The notes beneath the pieces were generated by a model. That model was given only the letters and a program-made list of their open reading frames with translations. It did no database searches and had not been told where the DNA came from. From an uncultured Bacilli bacterium (GTDB lineage Bacteria > Bacillota_I > Bacilli_A > RF39 > UBA660), in the NCBI GenBank assembly GCA_910586865.1, contig CAJUIY010000018.1:1-31622 (forward strand): a stretch of 31,622 nucleotides of DNA, given 5' to 3'. Shown one piece after another: positions 6,551-13,566 of this stretch (its first letter is position 1; every line of letters starts with the position of its first letter). The translations under genes were made by a program, and so were the position numbers.

Positions 6551-7548
6551 AATACTTCTTCATATACTTCTTTTAACTTTTTACCAACACTTTCAATACT
6601 TCTTTCCTCTGCCAAATGGTAGCCTGCTTCACTAACATCCTTTAATTCGCCATTTAGTATTTTTTTTATTTTTTCTTCAAACTCATCCACATCTTTTGCT
6701 TTGTAACAATCCACACCATCTGTCAAGAAGTCTTCAAAAATTGGGATATCTCTTACAATCGCTTTTGTTTTACAAGCCAAGGCTTCAATAATAGGAATTC
6801 CTTCTGTTTCTTCTAATGTTGGAAAAACATATAAATCACAGCCACATAAAGCTTTATGAATCTCTTCTTGTGCCACATAACCTGCAAACACTAAATTATC
6901 TAATTTCGTATTTACTGCATCTCTTACCTTTTTTGTTGCAACAGAAAGGGGCGAATATCCAAACCAAATAAATTTGTACTCTGGCATTCTTTTGGCAAGT
7001 TCAACAAAGTCTACAATTCCTTTTCTTTCAATATAAAGACCGATTCCGATAATCACTTTCTCCTTTTCTTTGATGTTATACTTTTTTCGAAATTCAATTC
7101 CTAATTTTTCATTCCTTTTAAACAAATCAAGATTGATTCCATTGGATATCGCATATATTTTCTTTTCATTTAGATGAGGATAGCCAGATAATATTTTTTT
7201 AGAATACTCCGTAGGAGTAACAATCACATCCCCTAGACGGTAACATTTGATTAACCACCATTTAAATAGTTTAGAAGTTTGCCTCGATAAAATAAAACCA
7301 TTGATATAATCTTCCTCGGTAGAATGAGCATGATATACTACTTTTTTCCCTTTTCTTTTGGCTTTTTTGGCTACAAAGTAAGATTTCGGTAAATAAAAAT
7401 TGATATGAATAATATCATAATCATCCTTACCATTTAATGTATAGTCAACACCAACTTTTGTTAAAGCTTCTTTTTGATGTTCAATCGCTTTTCCTAAACC
7501 ACTTTTTCCTACCGCCTTCAAAGCCTCTGTATATAGAAATACCTTCAT
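6538..7548 (-). CDS. GT4-family glycosyltransferase, glycolipid-type
   Basis: This 336-residue GT-B enzyme transfers a sugar from a nucleotide-sugar donor with retention. The N-terminal domain opens KVFLYTEALKAVGKSGLGKA and has the HAHSTEED and TPTEYSKK motifs. The C-terminal donor domain shows GIGLYIERKGI, the VFPTLEETEGIPIIEALAC motif (conserved Glu pair of GT4) and VRDIPIFED. The opening with the Ser-Gly-x-Gly loop resembles Gram-positive enzymes that extend diacylglycerol glycolipids (LafB/CpoA group). A membrane glycolipid or lipoteichoic-acid-anchor role is therefore plausible but unproven. The start follows AGGTGG. There is no same-strand neighbour within 180 bases upstream, so it appears to be transcribed alone. 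Confidence 0.87.
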   Translation of the reverse strand: MKVFLYTEALKAVGKSGLGKAIEHQKEALTKVGVDYTLNGKDDYDIIHINFYLPKSYFVAKKAKRKGKKVVYHAHSTEEDYINGFILSRQTSKLFKWWLIKCYRLGDVIVTPTEYSKKILSGYPHLNEKKIYAISNGINLDLFKRNEKLGIEFRKKYNIKEKEKVIIGIGLYIERKGIVDFVELAKRMPEYKFIWFGYSPLSVATKKVRDAVNTKLDNLVFAGYVAQEEIHKALCGCDLYVFPTLEETEGIPIIEALACKTKAIVRDIPIFEDFLTDGVDCYKAKDVDEFEEKIKKILNGELKDVSEAGYHLAEERSIESVGKKLKEVYEEVLKNI

Positions 7549-7651
7549 CTACTACCACCTCTATTAAAAGAATAACATCAAATGATTCATAATACAACTA
7601 AAATTATTGTCTACCTTGATCAAGATTTTGTACTAATATATCATAGTTTAA

Positions 7652-7686
7652 AAACAAAAAAATTAGAGAGTTTATTTATCTCTAAT
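7652..7686 (-). terminator. Terminator of the glycerophosphodiester phosphodiesterase gene
   Basis: On the reverse strand ATTAGAGA pairs with TCTCTAAT over a nine-base loop and is followed by seven T. It lies 46 bases beyond the stop codon of the phosphodiesterase gene. The remaining 7549-7731 gap shows nothing else clear. Confidence 0.8.
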
Positions 7687-7731
7687 ATTTCCGTTAGAAA
7701 ATCATCTTAATTATTATTCTTTTCCTATCTT

Positions 7732-8496
7732 TTAATTTATTTTATTTAGTACCAAATTCACAATAGAAGGCACATTCGTAATAATCATAAATTTATCTTT
7801 GTATTGATAATATACTTCATCTAAGATTGTTAGTATTTTTTCCATTTCTTTTTTATTTTTTATCGTATAAATAGCAACATTATGATTTTGAAGTAATTTT
7901 TTAACACGTTTTTTCGTAACCATACTCTTATGAATGGCAATGGTACTAATTTTTTTATTGAAATACATATTATATATTAGTTTTGCATTGTATAAATAAG
8001 AACTTTTACTTACCAATAAACACAAGGATTCTTTTTTATTTAATTTATAATAGGCATTTAACATTTTTTCTGAAAAACATAATATTTTTGTTTTTTTTAT
8101 TTTATGTTTCTTTAATTCTTTATGAACAAGTTCTAATAATTCTCTATCAATATCATCCTTTAATAACCCATTTTTTAATTCAATAAATAAGATTTTAGAA
8201 ATACTTACTGTTTTTAACATTTCATCCAAGGTATTTAAATGACGATGATTTTTTTCATAATACCAATCATCTAATTCCTGAAAACTTAATTTAGAAACAT
8301 TCTTTACTTTTTCATCGATTAATACAAAGGAATCATGAAAAACTACTATTTTTTTATCCTTGGTTAGTAAACAATCTAATTCGATACCATCAATATAGTC
8401 TATACTATTACAATATTTTAATGCGGCGATACTATTTTCTAACTCTTGGGCATCAAGGTAACCACATCGATGAGCCACAATCAGACTTTTTTTCAA
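7732..8496 (-). CDS. Glycerophosphodiester phosphodiesterase family protein
   Basis: This enzyme type hydrolyses glycerophosphodiesters to glycerol-3-phosphate and an alcohol. The TIM-barrel signature is present: the catalytic His in VAHRCG at residues 8-13, the metal ligands in GIELDCLLTKD, and VVFHD with the second catalytic His. LFIELK later carries the conserved Glu. The family motif is usually AHRG, so the Cys before the Gly is unusual. The frame opens at a GTG (8505) that lies inside the AGGTGA ribosome site. The TTG at 8496 is correctly spaced and gives MKKSLIVAHR, so it is preferred, yielding 254 residues. There is no signal peptide, so it is cytoplasmic. It is followed by its own terminator and preceded by the tRNA gene. 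Confidence 0.85.
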   Translation of the reverse strand: MKKSLIVAHRCGYLDAQELENSIAALKYCNSIDYIDGIELDCLLTKDKKIVVFHDSFVLIDEKVKNVSKLSFQELDDWYYEKNHRHLNTLDEMLKTVSISKILFIELKNGLLKDDIDRELLELVHKELKKHKIKKTKILCFSEKMLNAYYKLNKKESLCLLVSKSSYLYNAKLIYNMYFNKKISTIAIHKSMVTKKRVKKLLQNHNVAIYTIKNKKEMEKILTILDEVYYQYKDKFMIITNVPSIVNLVLNKIN

Positions 8497-8515
8497 TAAA
8501 ATCACCTAATTAATT

Positions 8516-8592
8516 TGGTGTTTGAAACAGGACTCGAACCTGCACTTTCTTCCTCCGGAGGGAAGCGTTTTATCCAATTAAACTATTCAAAC
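8516..8592 (-). tRNA. tRNA-Arg, anticodon CCG
   Basis: A full cloverleaf can be folded on the reverse strand. The acceptor is GTTTGAA/TTCAAAC, the D stem GTTT/AAAC, and the anticodon stem CTTCC/GGAAG with loop CTCCGGA (anticodon CCG, reading CGG). The T stem GCAGG/CCTGT has loop TTCGAGT. The discriminator A and the 3' CCA are encoded (complement of 8516-8519). Total length is 77. No int gene or direct-repeat att site was seen nearby. Confidence 0.96.
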
Positions 8593-8603
8593 AAAAAGAA
8601 GAG

Positions 8604-9098
8604 CTAACTATCACAGACGGTTCCATATTTTTTAGCAAAACTTTTCCAATCTTTTAGTTTTATTTTTCCATCGGTAACTTCCACATTATCTTCCTTTCCT
8701 TCAATATCAAGTAACTGGTCCATATCGATTTTTCCATAATGAATATAAGTTACACTCTTTACAGAATTACTATCCCTAGTTACCTTATTATCATAGTACT
8801 TCAAATTATCATATGCAGAATATACACTTTTGTATGCTTTTTCGTAATTATCTAATACTTCTTGATTACTACTTGTAATTTTCTCTTCTGATTTTAATAT
8901 TTTTAAATACTCCCCCTTATAATAAATATCATAATGAATATCCACCTCTGTACCTTCATTACTATCTTCTGCATCTCTTTTACAGCTGATGTGCTGATAT
9001 CCTTTGGTATCATATTTTTTCTCTAATTCATTGGTATTACTACACCCTACTACTAGTAAAATACCAACGAATAGAAATAATGCCCTACTTATTTTCAT
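8604..9098 (-). CDS. Small secreted lipoprotein of unknown function
   Basis: This 164-residue protein has a lipoprotein signal: basic start MKISR, hydrophobic core ALFLFVGILLV, and lipobox VVGC with the acylated Cys at residue 19. The mature part is hydrophilic and beta-like, with a short hinge (SNTNELEKKY) and many charged residues; two further Cys occur (in ISCKRD and at the end, TVCDS) and might pair. No named family is recognised. The start ATG lies inside the end of the upstream DUF1003 gene (14-base overlap) behind GAGGA, so the two are cotranscribed and probably translationally coupled. It would be anchored on the outer face of the membrane. Confidence 0.82.
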   Translation of the reverse strand: MKISRALFLFVGILLVVGCSNTNELEKKYDTKGYQHISCKRDAEDSNEGTEVDIHYDIYYKGEYLKILKSEEKITSSNQEVLDNYEKAYKSVYSAYDNLKYYDNKVTRDSNSVKSVTYIHYGKIDMDQLLDIEGKEDNVEVTDGKIKLKDWKSFAKKYGTVCDS

Positions 9099-9609
9099 TA
9101 TTATCCTCTTCCTTCAACAGTTTTAGAAGTTGTTTTTGATTTTTTTCAATTTTAACTAGTTTATCATGTAAATCTTCTAATATCAACTCACTTTTTAAAT
9201 CGGTATGATAATCATTTTGGTTTCTTAAACTATCTTTTTCTGCTTGTCTATTTTGACTCATCATGATAATAGGAGCTTGTAGAGCCGCAATGCAAGAAAG
9301 TAATAGGTTTAATAAAATAAATGGATAGGGATCAATTTCACTACCCTCTTTTAAAATAACTGTATTTAATACAATCCAACCAATTAAAAATAAGGCAAAA
9401 GTAAGGATAAACCCCCAACTACCAGCTACCTCACTTAACTTATCTGCGATACGATCTCCTCTTGTCATTTTAGCCTCTTCTAACTTATCAATATCAATCG
9501 ATATGGACTGATCCACTAATAAATTTAATAATTCCTCTTCATCTTGTTCTTCTAATTCTTTGTTTAAAAGCATTTTTACAATTTCTTTTTTTGTTGTTCT
9601 CTTTTCCAT
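9085..9609 (-). CDS. DUF1003 membrane protein
   Basis: This 174-residue protein has a charged N-terminal region, two transmembrane helices (about 67-87 and 97-118) and a charged C-terminal tail. The centre carries the DUF1003 hallmarks: ADKLSEVAGSWGFI, FLIGWIVLN, DPYPFILLNLLLS, and the ALQAPIIMMSQNRQ segment followed by RNQNDYHTDLKSE. The function of the family is unknown. It sits in an apparent unit between the alpha/beta-hydrolase-like gene (7 bases upstream) and the lipoprotein gene (overlapping). The start ATG follows AGGTGA. The C-terminal tail is probably a short coiled coil (LHDKLVKIEKNQKQLLKLL). Confidence 0.9.
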   Translation of the reverse strand: MEKRTTKKEIVKMLLNKELEEQDEEELLNLLVDQSISIDIDKLEEAKMTRGDRIADKLSEVAGSWGFILTFALFLIGWIVLNTVILKEGSEIDPYPFILLNLLLSCIAALQAPIIMMSQNRQAEKDSLRNQNDYHTDLKSELILEDLHDKLVKIEKNQKQLLKLLKEEDNNENK

Positions 9610-9616
9610 AAGTCAC

Positions 9617-10216
9617 CTATCCTACTACTTTATTTATAATGCGATATATTTTCTCATTTAATGTAATATTATTATGCAAGATAAAATCATCTAATCGCTC
9701 ATCGATTTGATAAATAGAATCACTTTCTTCTTTCTTATTATCTTCTGTGATAATCATCATATTATCCATATTTAACTGTTTTTTTAAATGAAAATTTGGC
9801 ATAATAAATATTTTTTTCACCCTATTTTCATTCTCTAACTGCAAAAGAAAGTTACTCTCAATATCATCTCCCATTAATAATACATTTTCCAAAGAAATAT
9901 TACATTCTGTTAATCCTTTTAAAAGATATTCAATCATATTGTTACAATCTATTTCTATCTTTTCTTTTCGATACTCTAGAAAAATCACAATGGAATCCGT
10001 TCTTTTCGCAATCTCTTCGTATACTTTATCATTCGTTTTATCTCCATGAATATAAATAATAATTCTTCCTAGTTTGGTATCTCTATTTGGATAAAATATT
10101 CTAACAGGAATTAAATTATCATTAAAAATAATTTTATAGTTTGATATATTTTTTCTAGAAATACTGGGATGAATTATATCATATAAATTTCGATATAATC
10201 TACAACTATCTACCAC
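9617..10216 (-). CDS. Alpha/beta-hydrolase-fold protein without the catalytic Ser
   Basis: This is about 200 residues. The layout resembles small esterases of the HSL/lipase group: RIIIYIHGDK near residues 61-70 looks like the oxyanion HGG region, then SIVIFLEYR, then the nucleophile elbow. Active members read GDSAGG at the elbow; here it is GDDIES, with Asp in the Ser position. The C-terminal cap and His region is short, and no clear catalytic His is seen. The protein is therefore probably inactive as a serine hydrolase. The frame opens at GTG 10225 inside the AGGTGA site; the GTG at 10216 is correctly spaced and chosen. It leads the small unit with DUF1003 and the lipoprotein. Confidence 0.62.
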   Translation of the reverse strand: MVDSCRLYRNLYDIIHPSISRKNISNYKIIFNDNLIPVRIFYPNRDTKLGRIIIYIHGDKTNDKVYEEIAKRTDSIVIFLEYRKEKIEIDCNNMIEYLLKGLTECNISLENVLLMGDDIESNFLLQLENENRVKKIFIMPNFHLKKQLNMDNMMIITEDNKKEESDSIYQIDERLDDFILHNNITLNEKIYRIINKVVG

Positions 10217-10241
10217 ACTAATCACCTATTTAAATATATCA

Positions 10242-10273
10242 CAAAAAAAGAAAGCTTTTCATAACTTTCTTTT
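10242..10273 (-). terminator. Terminator of the murI operon
   Basis: On the reverse strand AAGAAAG pairs with CTTTCTT around a ten-base loop and runs into seven consecutive T. It lies 21 bases beyond the stop of the phosphoglycerate-mutase-like gene and separates it from the hydrolase-like unit. Confidence 0.8.
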
Positions 10274-10293
10274 CTACTTTACACAATTTGATA

Positions 10294-11769
10294 CTAACTT
10301 TTAAAGAAGGCAACAATTCCTCTTTTACGAATAGACGATTTTATGTTGGGATTATTCGTTAGTAAATATAATATCGTAGTAGATAAATTATAAGTAGTTC
10401 CATAATTAAAGGTGTATTTTGATCTTTGTAAGTTTCTATCTACAATAATTGCTGGGACCTCAATGGAATAATCTAATTTTACTTCTCTGTCGACTCCTGT
10501 TGTTAGATTCTTATATAATCCATATAAGGAGGAAACCACTAGTTGATATCCTTTTTCTTCACAAATATTATAAATCGTTCCTATTTGCTTGTCTACGGTA
10601 GTTAAAAACTCTTTTAGTTTTCTGACTTCTTCAAAACTCGCAATATCATAATCAAATATAATATAGGAATAATCGGTATTAATGATTTGGGGAATATCCA
10701 TATTCACATTCAGTAACATATAATCTAGGTTAGGACACTTTACATCTTTTAACCCATTTAAACTATAATTGATAGAGGCAATTCTCTCTTCTTTTGTTAA
10801 AACAAGACACTTGAGGTTATTTTCTACTAATGTTTTCGCGAAATAATGAATTGGTTCTACCTCTTCATAAATAGAAATCGCTTTTGTTTGCGTCTTTAAA
10901 GGAAATAGCGTATATACTTTCGTATTTGGAAAACTCTCTATAAATTTATCACAATCTACATCTTCATAGTTTAAAAATAAAAAAGCGTCTTTTTCCAATA
11001 CTTTATATCCTGCATTCAAATAGAATGGTTGTAGATTTCTAGGAATCATATTTTGTTGTTTGGCAAAATCAATCTTCCTACTATAGTCAGGCCACTTTTC
11101 TCCATTTTCCATTGTAATTAATTTAAAATACACTTCTTCATTAACCGGCATTTCTCCTGTAATCGTTCCAATTTTCGTATTTTGATAAAGGGTAATAGAA
11201 TCTTCTATTCTTTTAATTTTAGAAATAATACCTTCGTATTCTATGATATCTTTTTGCCTTAATATAATATGAAGAAAAATAGCAGATACTCCACTTTTTG
11301 ATAAAGTATCTACAATCTTCATTACTTGATCAATTACTTTATCATTATCGAGGAAACAAAATAAATGCAATCTGGATTGATTCGTTAATAATTCATTTGT
11401 TAGTGATACTATTGCCTGATTCGTAGAAAAATTAGTATCACTTTCCAATCTATGGTAAGTAGGTAACAAATCATTTCCTAGACTAAAATTTCGAAATCCA
11501 TTCTTATAGTTATAATTAATATTTTCAAGAGTAGTGTATAAGTAATTTCCCATCAGCATACTCATATTGGGCATTACTTCCGCATAATCAATAGAAAAAC
11601 TGTCTTTCGATGCAATTCCTAGTCCATTAATTAAAAATAAAATAGATTTGGTATTTTTTATATAGACATTAGAAGGAACACTCTGCATTGTATTTTGTGT
11701 TGGATTCGAATGAATCACAGGTCCAGTTGTACTAATCATATTATCTTTTTTTTTGAAACCAAATTTCAT
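10294..11769 (-). CDS. Pseudoenzyme related to cofactor-independent phosphoglycerate mutase
   Basis: This 491-residue protein can be followed by eye along the whole GpmI scaffold. A metal-site strand appears as LFLINGLGI (residues 44-52), where GpmI has a DGxG motif. The inserted phosphatase domain has FLDNDKVIDQVMKIVDTL and IFLHIILRQKD in place of LLSDGGVH and HAFLDGRD. The later AFLFLNYED, YIIFDYDIA and LVVSSLYGL correspond to FFNFRADR, NFANPD and ITADHGN. The metal-binding Asp is Asn48, the GNSEVGH catalytic Ser loop is gone, and the DHGN ligands are SLYG. Mutase activity is therefore unlikely. The start follows AGGTAGG, six bases after murI. The scaffold match is my reading and needs structural confirmation. 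Confidence 0.62.
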   Translation of the reverse strand: MKFGFKKKDNMISTTGPVIHSNPTQNTMQSVPSNVYIKNTKSILFLINGLGIASKDSFSIDYAEVMPNMSMLMGNYLYTTLENINYNYKNGFRNFSLGNDLLPTYHRLESDTNFSTNQAIVSLTNELLTNQSRLHLFCFLDNDKVIDQVMKIVDTLSKSGVSAIFLHIILRQKDIIEYEGIISKIKRIEDSITLYQNTKIGTITGEMPVNEEVYFKLITMENGEKWPDYSRKIDFAKQQNMIPRNLQPFYLNAGYKVLEKDAFLFLNYEDVDCDKFIESFPNTKVYTLFPLKTQTKAISIYEEVEPIHYFAKTLVENNLKCLVLTKEERIASINYSLNGLKDVKCPNLDYMLLNVNMDIPQIINTDYSYIIFDYDIASFEEVRKLKEFLTTVDKQIGTIYNICEEKGYQLVVSSLYGLYKNLTTGVDREVKLDYSIEVPAIIVDRNLQRSKYTFNYGTTYNLSTTILYLLTNNPNIKSSIRKRGIVAFFKS

Positions 11770-11775
11770 ATTTAC

Positions 11776-12528
11776 CTACCTTTCTAAAAATTCATAACTT
11801 CTAGTAATTAGATCTTTACTCTTACTATTTTCTATAGTTATTGTACCCTTTTTCTGTGATAAATTCAATAATTTTTTATTTTCCAATTGTCTTTTAACTT
11901 CTAGTGAAACCCCAAGACAACCATCTAATAAAGCAACATTAGGAAATAATTGTTGAAATTCTTCTTTGATTAAAGAATAATGCGTACAACCCAGTACAAT
12001 AGAATCCATGCTATTTTGATATTTGGATAATTTATCAAGAAGAAGACTTCTTATTTTTTCTTTATCATTGATTTCTATTAGATTGGCTAAATTAGAACCT
12101 GATACTATTGTTATATTTTGTTCTTCTTTTTTAAAACAGTCAATTAACTCATTTACTCTTTTGGATTTGGAAGTATAAGGAGTAGACAAAACCACTACGT
12201 CTTTATAATCATAATCACATGCTACTTTGATAGCTGGTACGGTGCCTACAAAAATGGTATCAGGATATTTCTTTCTTAATTTCTTCATACACGATGTAGT
12301 TGCTGTATTACAAGCAATAACAATAATCTTACAATTCTTAGAAAGTAAATAATCTACAATGGAAGAAGTAATCTTAAATAATTCTTCTTCCCTTTTATCC
12401 CCATATGGATTATGAATACTATCTTCATAAAATAAATAATCCTCATTAGGAAGAATTTCAACTAATGCTTTTAAAATCGATAATCCACCTAATCCAGAAT
12501 CAAATAACCCTATTTTTTCATTTTGCAT
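11776..12528 (-). CDS. murI: Glutamate racemase
   Basis: MurI makes D-glutamate for peptidoglycan. The 250 residues show the two symmetric active-site halves: IGLFDSGLGGLS with D10 and S11, the first catalytic Cys C73 in IACNTATT, and the second C181 in VLGCTHY. FYEDSIHNPYGDK near residues 34-46 is the conserved substrate-side loop. The length is slightly below the typical 265, as expected for compact Firmicute forms. The start ATG follows GGTGGAG, and a sigma-A-like promoter with an extended -10 lies immediately upstream. It is the first gene of a two-gene operon with the mutase-like pseudoenzyme. Confidence 0.96.
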   Translation of the reverse strand: MQNEKIGLFDSGLGGLSILKALVEILPNEDYLFYEDSIHNPYGDKREEELFKITSSIVDYLLSKNCKIIVIACNTATTSCMKKLRKKYPDTIFVGTVPAIKVACDYDYKDVVVLSTPYTSKSKRVNELIDCFKKEEQNITIVSGSNLANLIEINDKEKIRSLLLDKLSKYQNSMDSIVLGCTHYSLIKEEFQQLFPNVALLDGCLGVSLEVKRQLENKKLLNLSQKKGTITIENSKSKDLITRSYEFLER

Positions 12529-12550
12529 CTTTTCTCTCCACCTTTTCTAC

Positions 12551-12580
12551 ATTATACCAAATAATTGAGAAAAGACACAA
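12551..12580 (-). promoter_or_regulatory. Sigma-A-type promoter of murI
   Basis: On the reverse strand TTGTGT (complement of 12575-12580), an 18-base spacer and TATAAT (complement of 12551-12556) preceded by TGG, an extended -10. The murI ATG lies 22 bases downstream, leaving a short leader. Confidence 0.7.
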
Positions 12581-12612
12581 AAAATATTTAGTGTAAAAAT
12601 TTACTTGTTCGA

Positions 12613-12641
12613 TTGTTATAACTATCTAAATATGATATTAT
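12613..12641 (+). promoter_or_regulatory. Promoter of the putative toxin mRNA
   Basis: TTGTTA (12613-12618), 17 bases, TATTAT (12636-12641). Transcription would begin near 12648 and give a leader of about 57 bases before the small ORF. A TATGAT at 12631-12636 is an alternative -10 with worse spacing. Confidence 0.6.
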
Positions 12642-12661
12642 TCTTATAGGAAATACGAACC

Positions 12662-12696
12662 GTTGGGTACTTGCCTCCAACTTATAGGAAGGAGGC
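12662..12696 (+). promoter_or_regulatory. Leader with mutually exclusive hairpins covering the ribosome site
   Basis: GCCTCC (12673-12678) is the perfect complement of GGAGGC (12691-12696), which is the ribosome site of the small ORF, so the site can be sequestered in a hairpin with a 12-base loop. GTTGG (12662-12666) can instead pair with CCAAC (12677-12681), which overlaps the anti-ribosome-site strand and would free the site. Both pairings were read directly; no folding energies were computed. Confidence 0.6.
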
Positions 12697-12704
12697 TGAT
12701 AGTT

Positions 12705-12788
12705 ATGCATAAGAAAGATTTTTTAATTCTTTCCTTAATCATCATTATCTTCTTACTAATAGCCTTACTTTTTACTTTTGTAAAATAG
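12705..12788 (+). CDS. 27-residue hydrophobic peptide, candidate type I toxin
   Basis: An ATG nine bases after GGAGG opens a 27-codon frame. It encodes a basic N-terminus (MHKKD), about 19 almost entirely aliphatic or Phe residues (FLILSLIIIIFLLIALLF), and a basic final residue (TFVK). This is the form of single-span type I toxins such as TxpA, BsrG or Fst. The family could not be named from sequence. Support comes from the surrounding signals: its own promoter, a ribosome site buried in a hairpin, a 3' untranslated region with two related hairpins, and a promoter on the opposite strand aimed into that region. It is otherwise isolated between murI and cysE, both on the reverse strand. Confidence 0.7.
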   Translation: MHKKDFLILSLIIIIFLLIALLFTFVK

Positions 12789-12801
12789 TAATCTATATAA
12801 G

Positions 12802-12836
12802 AAAAATAGTACTCAATCTGCAATAGATTAAGTACT
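12802..12836 (-). terminator. Terminator of the putative antisense antitoxin RNA
   Basis: AGTACT (12808-12813) and AATCT pair with AGATT and AGTACT (12831-12836) across a five-base loop, with one mismatched pair in the stem. On the reverse strand the stem is followed by ATTTTTC. On the forward strand the hairpin lies in the toxin mRNA 3' region. Confidence 0.6.
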
Positions 12837-12856
12837 TAAACAAATCTTTTTTAGGT

Positions 12857-12895
12857 AAGTACTCAACTTGGAGAAGTTCAGTATTTCCCTTTTTT
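12857..12895 (+). terminator. Terminator of the putative toxin mRNA
   Basis: A 13-pair stem with one C-C mismatch (AAGTACTCAACTT against AAGTTCAGTATTT, GGAG loop) is followed by CCC and six T. Its upper strand repeats AGTACTCAA found in the first hairpin at 12808-12816, so the two hairpins are related copies. Confidence 0.75.
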
Positions 12896-12923
12896 AGTTT
12901 ATGCAAGTTTCCTTGACATATTC

Positions 12924-12952
12924 ATCATACCATAATTGCCAGTTTTCTTCAA
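12924..12952 (-). promoter_or_regulatory. Reverse-strand promoter for the antisense RNA
   Basis: On the reverse strand TTGAAG (complement of 12947-12952), a 17-base spacer and TATGAT (complement of 12924-12929), preceded by TGG, which makes an extended -10. No coding sequence follows it before the toxin 3' region, so it appears dedicated to a non-coding RNA. Confidence 0.62.
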
Positions 12953-13009
12953 GTTTTTGACTTAAATTTTTTTCATAGATACTCATCCAGTATTCTATAT
13001 CCTCGCCCA

Positions 13010-13510
13010 TCACTTTTTATATGCTGGTATTCCTACTACTGTTGTATCATCAGAAACATCTTGTAATACTACACTGTTTGCCCCTATTTTTGCATGATTT
13101 CCAATGGTAATATTCCCTAATACTTTTGCTCCACAACCAATTACCACATCATTAAGAACGGTTGGATGTCTTTTTCCTTCTTCTTTTCCAGTAGCTCCCA
13201 AAGTAACTCCATGATATATCAGAACATTATCTCCAATAATAGCGTTTTCTCCAATGACTACACCAAAACCATGATCGATAAACAAATCTTTTCCTATGGT
13301 TGCTCCTGGATGAATTTCAATTCCTGTTTTTCTTTTTGCTCTTTCACTTAAATATCTAGAAAAAAAGAAATGTTTTCTTAAATAAAGAAAATGTGCTACT
13401 TTATAATATAATAGTGCTCGAAAAGAAGGATATAAAAAAACTTCTAACGCGGATTTGATGGCATGATCTTTTTTTCTAATTAATTTTATTTGACTTTTTA
13501 TATATCCCAT
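13010..13510 (-). CDS. cysE: Serine O-acetyltransferase
   Basis: This enzyme acetylates L-serine with acetyl-CoA, the first step of cysteine synthesis. The 166-residue form lacks most of the N-terminal helical domain of the E. coli enzyme, as is usual in small Firmicute and EpsC-like versions. A short helical region is followed by hexapeptide repeats forming a left-handed beta-helix: IHPGATIGKDLFIDHGFGVV with the catalytic His after Asp, IGENAIIGDNVLIYHGVTLG, and NVTIGNH-type turns near the end (LGNITIGNHAKIGANSVV). The start ATG follows AGGTGA. No cysK is adjacent, and the gene stands alone between the toxin-like locus and the PrsW-like gene. Confidence 0.93.
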   Translation of the reverse strand: MGYIKSQIKLIRKKDHAIKSALEVFLYPSFRALLYYKVAHFLYLRKHFFFSRYLSERAKRKTGIEIHPGATIGKDLFIDHGFGVVIGENAIIGDNVLIYHGVTLGATGKEEGKRHPTVLNDVVIGCGAKVLGNITIGNHAKIGANSVVLQDVSDDTTVVGIPAYKK

Positions 13511-13566
13511 ATATAATCACCTATTATAATATATGAAGAATAAAAGGAGAGAAACAGTTCATACTA

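Larger units (their letters stand above)
12802..12917 (-). ncRNA. Putative antisense antitoxin RNA
   Basis: A transcript of about 115 bases is bounded by a good reverse-strand promoter (complement of 12924-12952) and a reverse-strand terminator (12802-12836). Over most of its length it would be perfectly complementary to the 3' untranslated region of the small toxin mRNA, which ends near 12895. This is the convergent tail-to-tail arrangement of txpA-RatA and bsrG-SR4. The start point is estimated from the -10, and no reading frame of note is inside. Existence is inferred from signals only. Confidence 0.5.

Noticed and set aside
8516..8592. tRNA-Arg as attachment site of a mobile element
   Set aside because: No integrase and no repeated tRNA 3' end were found nearby.
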